Assembly (NCBI GenBank): GCA_005888675.1
Contig: VBBA01000063.1
Location: 1-7,267 of the forward strand
Reading direction: 5' to 3'
Length of the DNA stretch: 7,267 nucleotides
DNA from: Candidatus Bathyarchaeota archaeon
Lineage (GTDB): Archaea; Thermoproteota; Bathyarchaeia; 40CM-2-53-6
The notes beneath the pieces were generated by a model. That model saw only the letters and a program-made list of their open reading frames with translations, was not told the origin of the DNA and made no database searches. The position numbers and the translations under genes are program-made. Shown here in pieces: positions 6,157 to 7,267 of the stretch (position 1 is its first letter; each line of letters begins with the position of its first letter).

Positions 6157-6927
6157 TTGAACGATACGACTTCAAGCAGACACGGCAATGAGGATTATCG
6201 AGGTCCAGACTTTCTGTTGACTGTTCAAGATATTCGGTTGTTGCGGGACGGCTACTTCACACTAGACAAGAGCTTCCTAGTATTCGGAAAGTATCAGGGC
6301 GAAAAGTACAAGGCCGCGTTGAAGCCATTATTGATCAGAACCGAGAAAGAGAATATTCTCGTCGACACCGGGGTCGGTGTCCTTCCGCCCAAGTACAAGG
6401 GCTTTGAAGTTCCTAGGAAGAACGAGGAGATGTTGGAGTATTCATTGTCGAGACTGACGTTGAAGCCTGCAGATATTACACTAGTAGTGAACACTCATCT
6501 GCACTTTGACCATTGTGGAAATAATAGACTCTTTCCCAACGCGAAATTTCTGGTTCAAACAGACGAGGTGCGTTATGCTTACCACCCGGATCGTTTCATG
6601 AAGGTCAGCTATCTACGAGAGTTTTTCGATGTAGAAGGTGAATTCTTACCAGTCAGCGGACCGTACAAGATCGAGGATGGTGTGGAAGTTGTTCCAACCC
6701 CGGGTCATAGTATCGGACACCAATCGGTTATCGTCAAATGGAGAGGCAGAAACGTTGTCTATTGTGGGGATGCGGCGCCATTGCCGGAGAATATCGAGCG
6801 CAGAAACATTACCGGAATGATCTACAGCACGGCACAGGGCTTAGAATCGATTGATAAGTTGAGGAGGATCGAAAGTCCCTACTACATCTACTCGCATGAC
6901 AATGCCCAGCTCGACCTCAAGCTCTAG
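6157..6927 (+). CDS. Metallo-beta-lactamase-fold hydrolase, acyl-homoserine lactonase-like
   Basis: Metal-dependent hydrolase of the metallo-beta-lactamase superfamily, most like the AiiA lactonase group; substrate unknown. All metal-ligand motifs are present. Numbered from the TTG at 6157: H-L-H-F-D-H at 114-119, P-G-H-S-x-G-H with His184, C-G-D with bridging Asp205, and the final S-H-D with His247. These support a dinuclear, probably zinc, site. No signal peptide or membrane segment is seen, so it is probably cytoplasmic. After Asp205 the sequence is A-A-P, where AiiA has A-S-Y, so AiiA's active-site Tyr is replaced by Pro208. Start is uncertain: the first ~20 residues are not family-like, and a TTG at 6217, preceded by GAGGT, would begin right at the first beta strand; 6157 is the outer limit. 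It is divergent from the synthetase and convergent with proS. Confidence 0.85.
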   Translation: MNDTTSSRHGNEDYRGPDFLLTVQDIRLLRDGYFTLDKSFLVFGKYQGEKYKAALKPLLIRTEKENILVDTGVGVLPPKYKGFEVPRKNEEMLEYSLSRLTLKPADITLVVNTHLHFDHCGNNRLFPNAKFLVQTDEVRYAYHPDRFMKVSYLREFFDVEGEFLPVSGPYKIEDGVEVVPTPGHSIGHQSVIVKWRGRNVVYCGDAAPLPENIERRNITGMIYSTAQGLESIDKLRRIESPYYIYSHDNAQLDLKL

Positions 6928-6934
6928 TTCGCAA

Positions 6935-7267
6935 TCAGTATGACCTTGCAAAGTACACCCTTTTTGCAGAGGGAGAGTGACAATAGAGACATTCTCCGTT
7001 TTCGCTCTGGTCGAACGGGACAACTCTTACCGTTGCTCCAGTTTCCTTCTTGATCTTGAGCTCGCAGGCTTCCTCGCAGAGGAAAACCTCTATGAAACCT
7101 CCGCGCTGGTCGAGGATCTTTCTGAAGGCCCCCATATCAGATGCTTTGCTGGTCAATTCCTCCTTCAGCCTCTTCGCCTTCTGGAACATGCTCTCCTGTA
7201 GGTTGTCAAGTAAGTCCACAATTCGCTTCTCGGAATCACCCCTTGCTATTGCCACGCGATCTCCTGT
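6935..7267 (-). CDS. proS: Prolyl-tRNA synthetase, archaeal/eukaryal type, C-terminal part, cut by right window edge
   Basis: Class II prolyl-tRNA synthetase, which charges tRNA-Pro with proline. Only the last 110 residues are visible. The frame stays open to the right edge, and a GTG near 7255 is internal because it sits in the conserved strand V-A-I-A-R-x-D. Then come a helical stretch (L-x-x-L-Q-E-S-M-F-Q-K-A) and the C-terminal zinc-binding domain typical of archaeal-type ProRS. That domain has cysteines in C-x3-C (L-C-E-E-A-C) and C-x2-C (C-L-Y-C), between them T-G-A-T-V-R and V-P-F-D-Q, and it ends F-A-R-S-Y with the terminal Tyr characteristic of this type. This excludes the bacterial-type ProRS with its editing insertion. 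The stop lies seven bases from the hydrolase stop on the opposite strand. Confidence 0.93.
   Translation of the reverse strand, partial: TGDRVAIARGDSEKRIVDLLDNLQESMFQKAKRLKEELTSKASDMGAFRKILDQRGGFIEVFLCEEACELKIKKETGATVRVVPFDQSENGECLYCHSPSAKRVYFARSY

Noticed and set aside
6188..6220. ATG at 6188 opening a ten-codon frame upstream of the hydrolase fold
   Set aside because: It is out of frame with the hydrolase and stops at once; restoring the frame would need an indel, and the in-frame TTG codons give a simpler start.
1..7267. Search for CRISPR arrays, tRNA genes, insertion sequences or defence systems
   Set aside because: All gaps are under about 100 bases, no regular repeats, cloverleaf-like segments, terminal inverted repeats or transposase motifs were seen, and the genes are metabolic or housekeeping.

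Overview
The window looks like a piece of an archaeal chromosome, probably from a mesophilic or moderately thermophilic TACK-type lineage. The base composition is near-balanced, judged by eye. Three things support this. The right edge carries the C-terminal part of an archaeal/eukaryal-type prolyl-tRNA synthetase, with a four-cysteine zinc site and a C-terminal tyrosine. The acyl-CoA carboxylase is split into three archaeal-style subunits. GTG and TTG starts are common, and short TATA-like elements precede genes. Some bacteria (for example Thermus) also have this type of ProRS, so the assignment is an inference and I name no genus.

Layout. Positions 2-4083 (+) hold a compact biotin-dependent carboxylase cluster: the 3' end of a biotin-protein ligase, then the carboxyltransferase, the biotin carboxylase and the biotin carboxyl carrier protein. 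Gaps between them are 60, 15 and 2 bases. Together they can biotinylate the carrier, load it with CO2 from bicarbonate using ATP, and transfer the carboxyl group to acetyl-CoA or propionyl-CoA. Converging on this cluster, with a 50-base gap, is an acetoacetyl-CoA synthetase-family enzyme (4134-6074, -). A metallo-beta-lactamase-fold hydrolase (6157-6927, +) is read divergently from it across about 80 bases. The hydrolase converges with proS (-) with only 7 bases between the stop codons. No stretch longer than about 100 bases lacks a gene, and I see no RNA gene, mobile element, CRISPR array or long repeat.

How the genes may work together. The carboxylase cluster is a coherent, apparently intact unit that makes malonyl-CoA and/or methylmalonyl-CoA. 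In archaea such enzymes serve the 3-hydroxypropionate cycles or propionate metabolism. The synthetase would turn acetoacetate, or another 3-oxo or short-chain acid, into a CoA thioester in the same acyl-CoA pool. The adjacent hydrolase could supply such an acid from a lactone or ester, but that is speculation from gene order.

I do not see a clearly new system. The observations most worth checking are the unusual residues in the synthetase (a changed acyl-binding region, an acetyl-CoA-synthetase-like hinge, and Gly to Met before the catalytic Lys), and the hydrolase, which resembles acyl-homoserine lactonase AiiA but has Pro where AiiA has its active-site Tyr.
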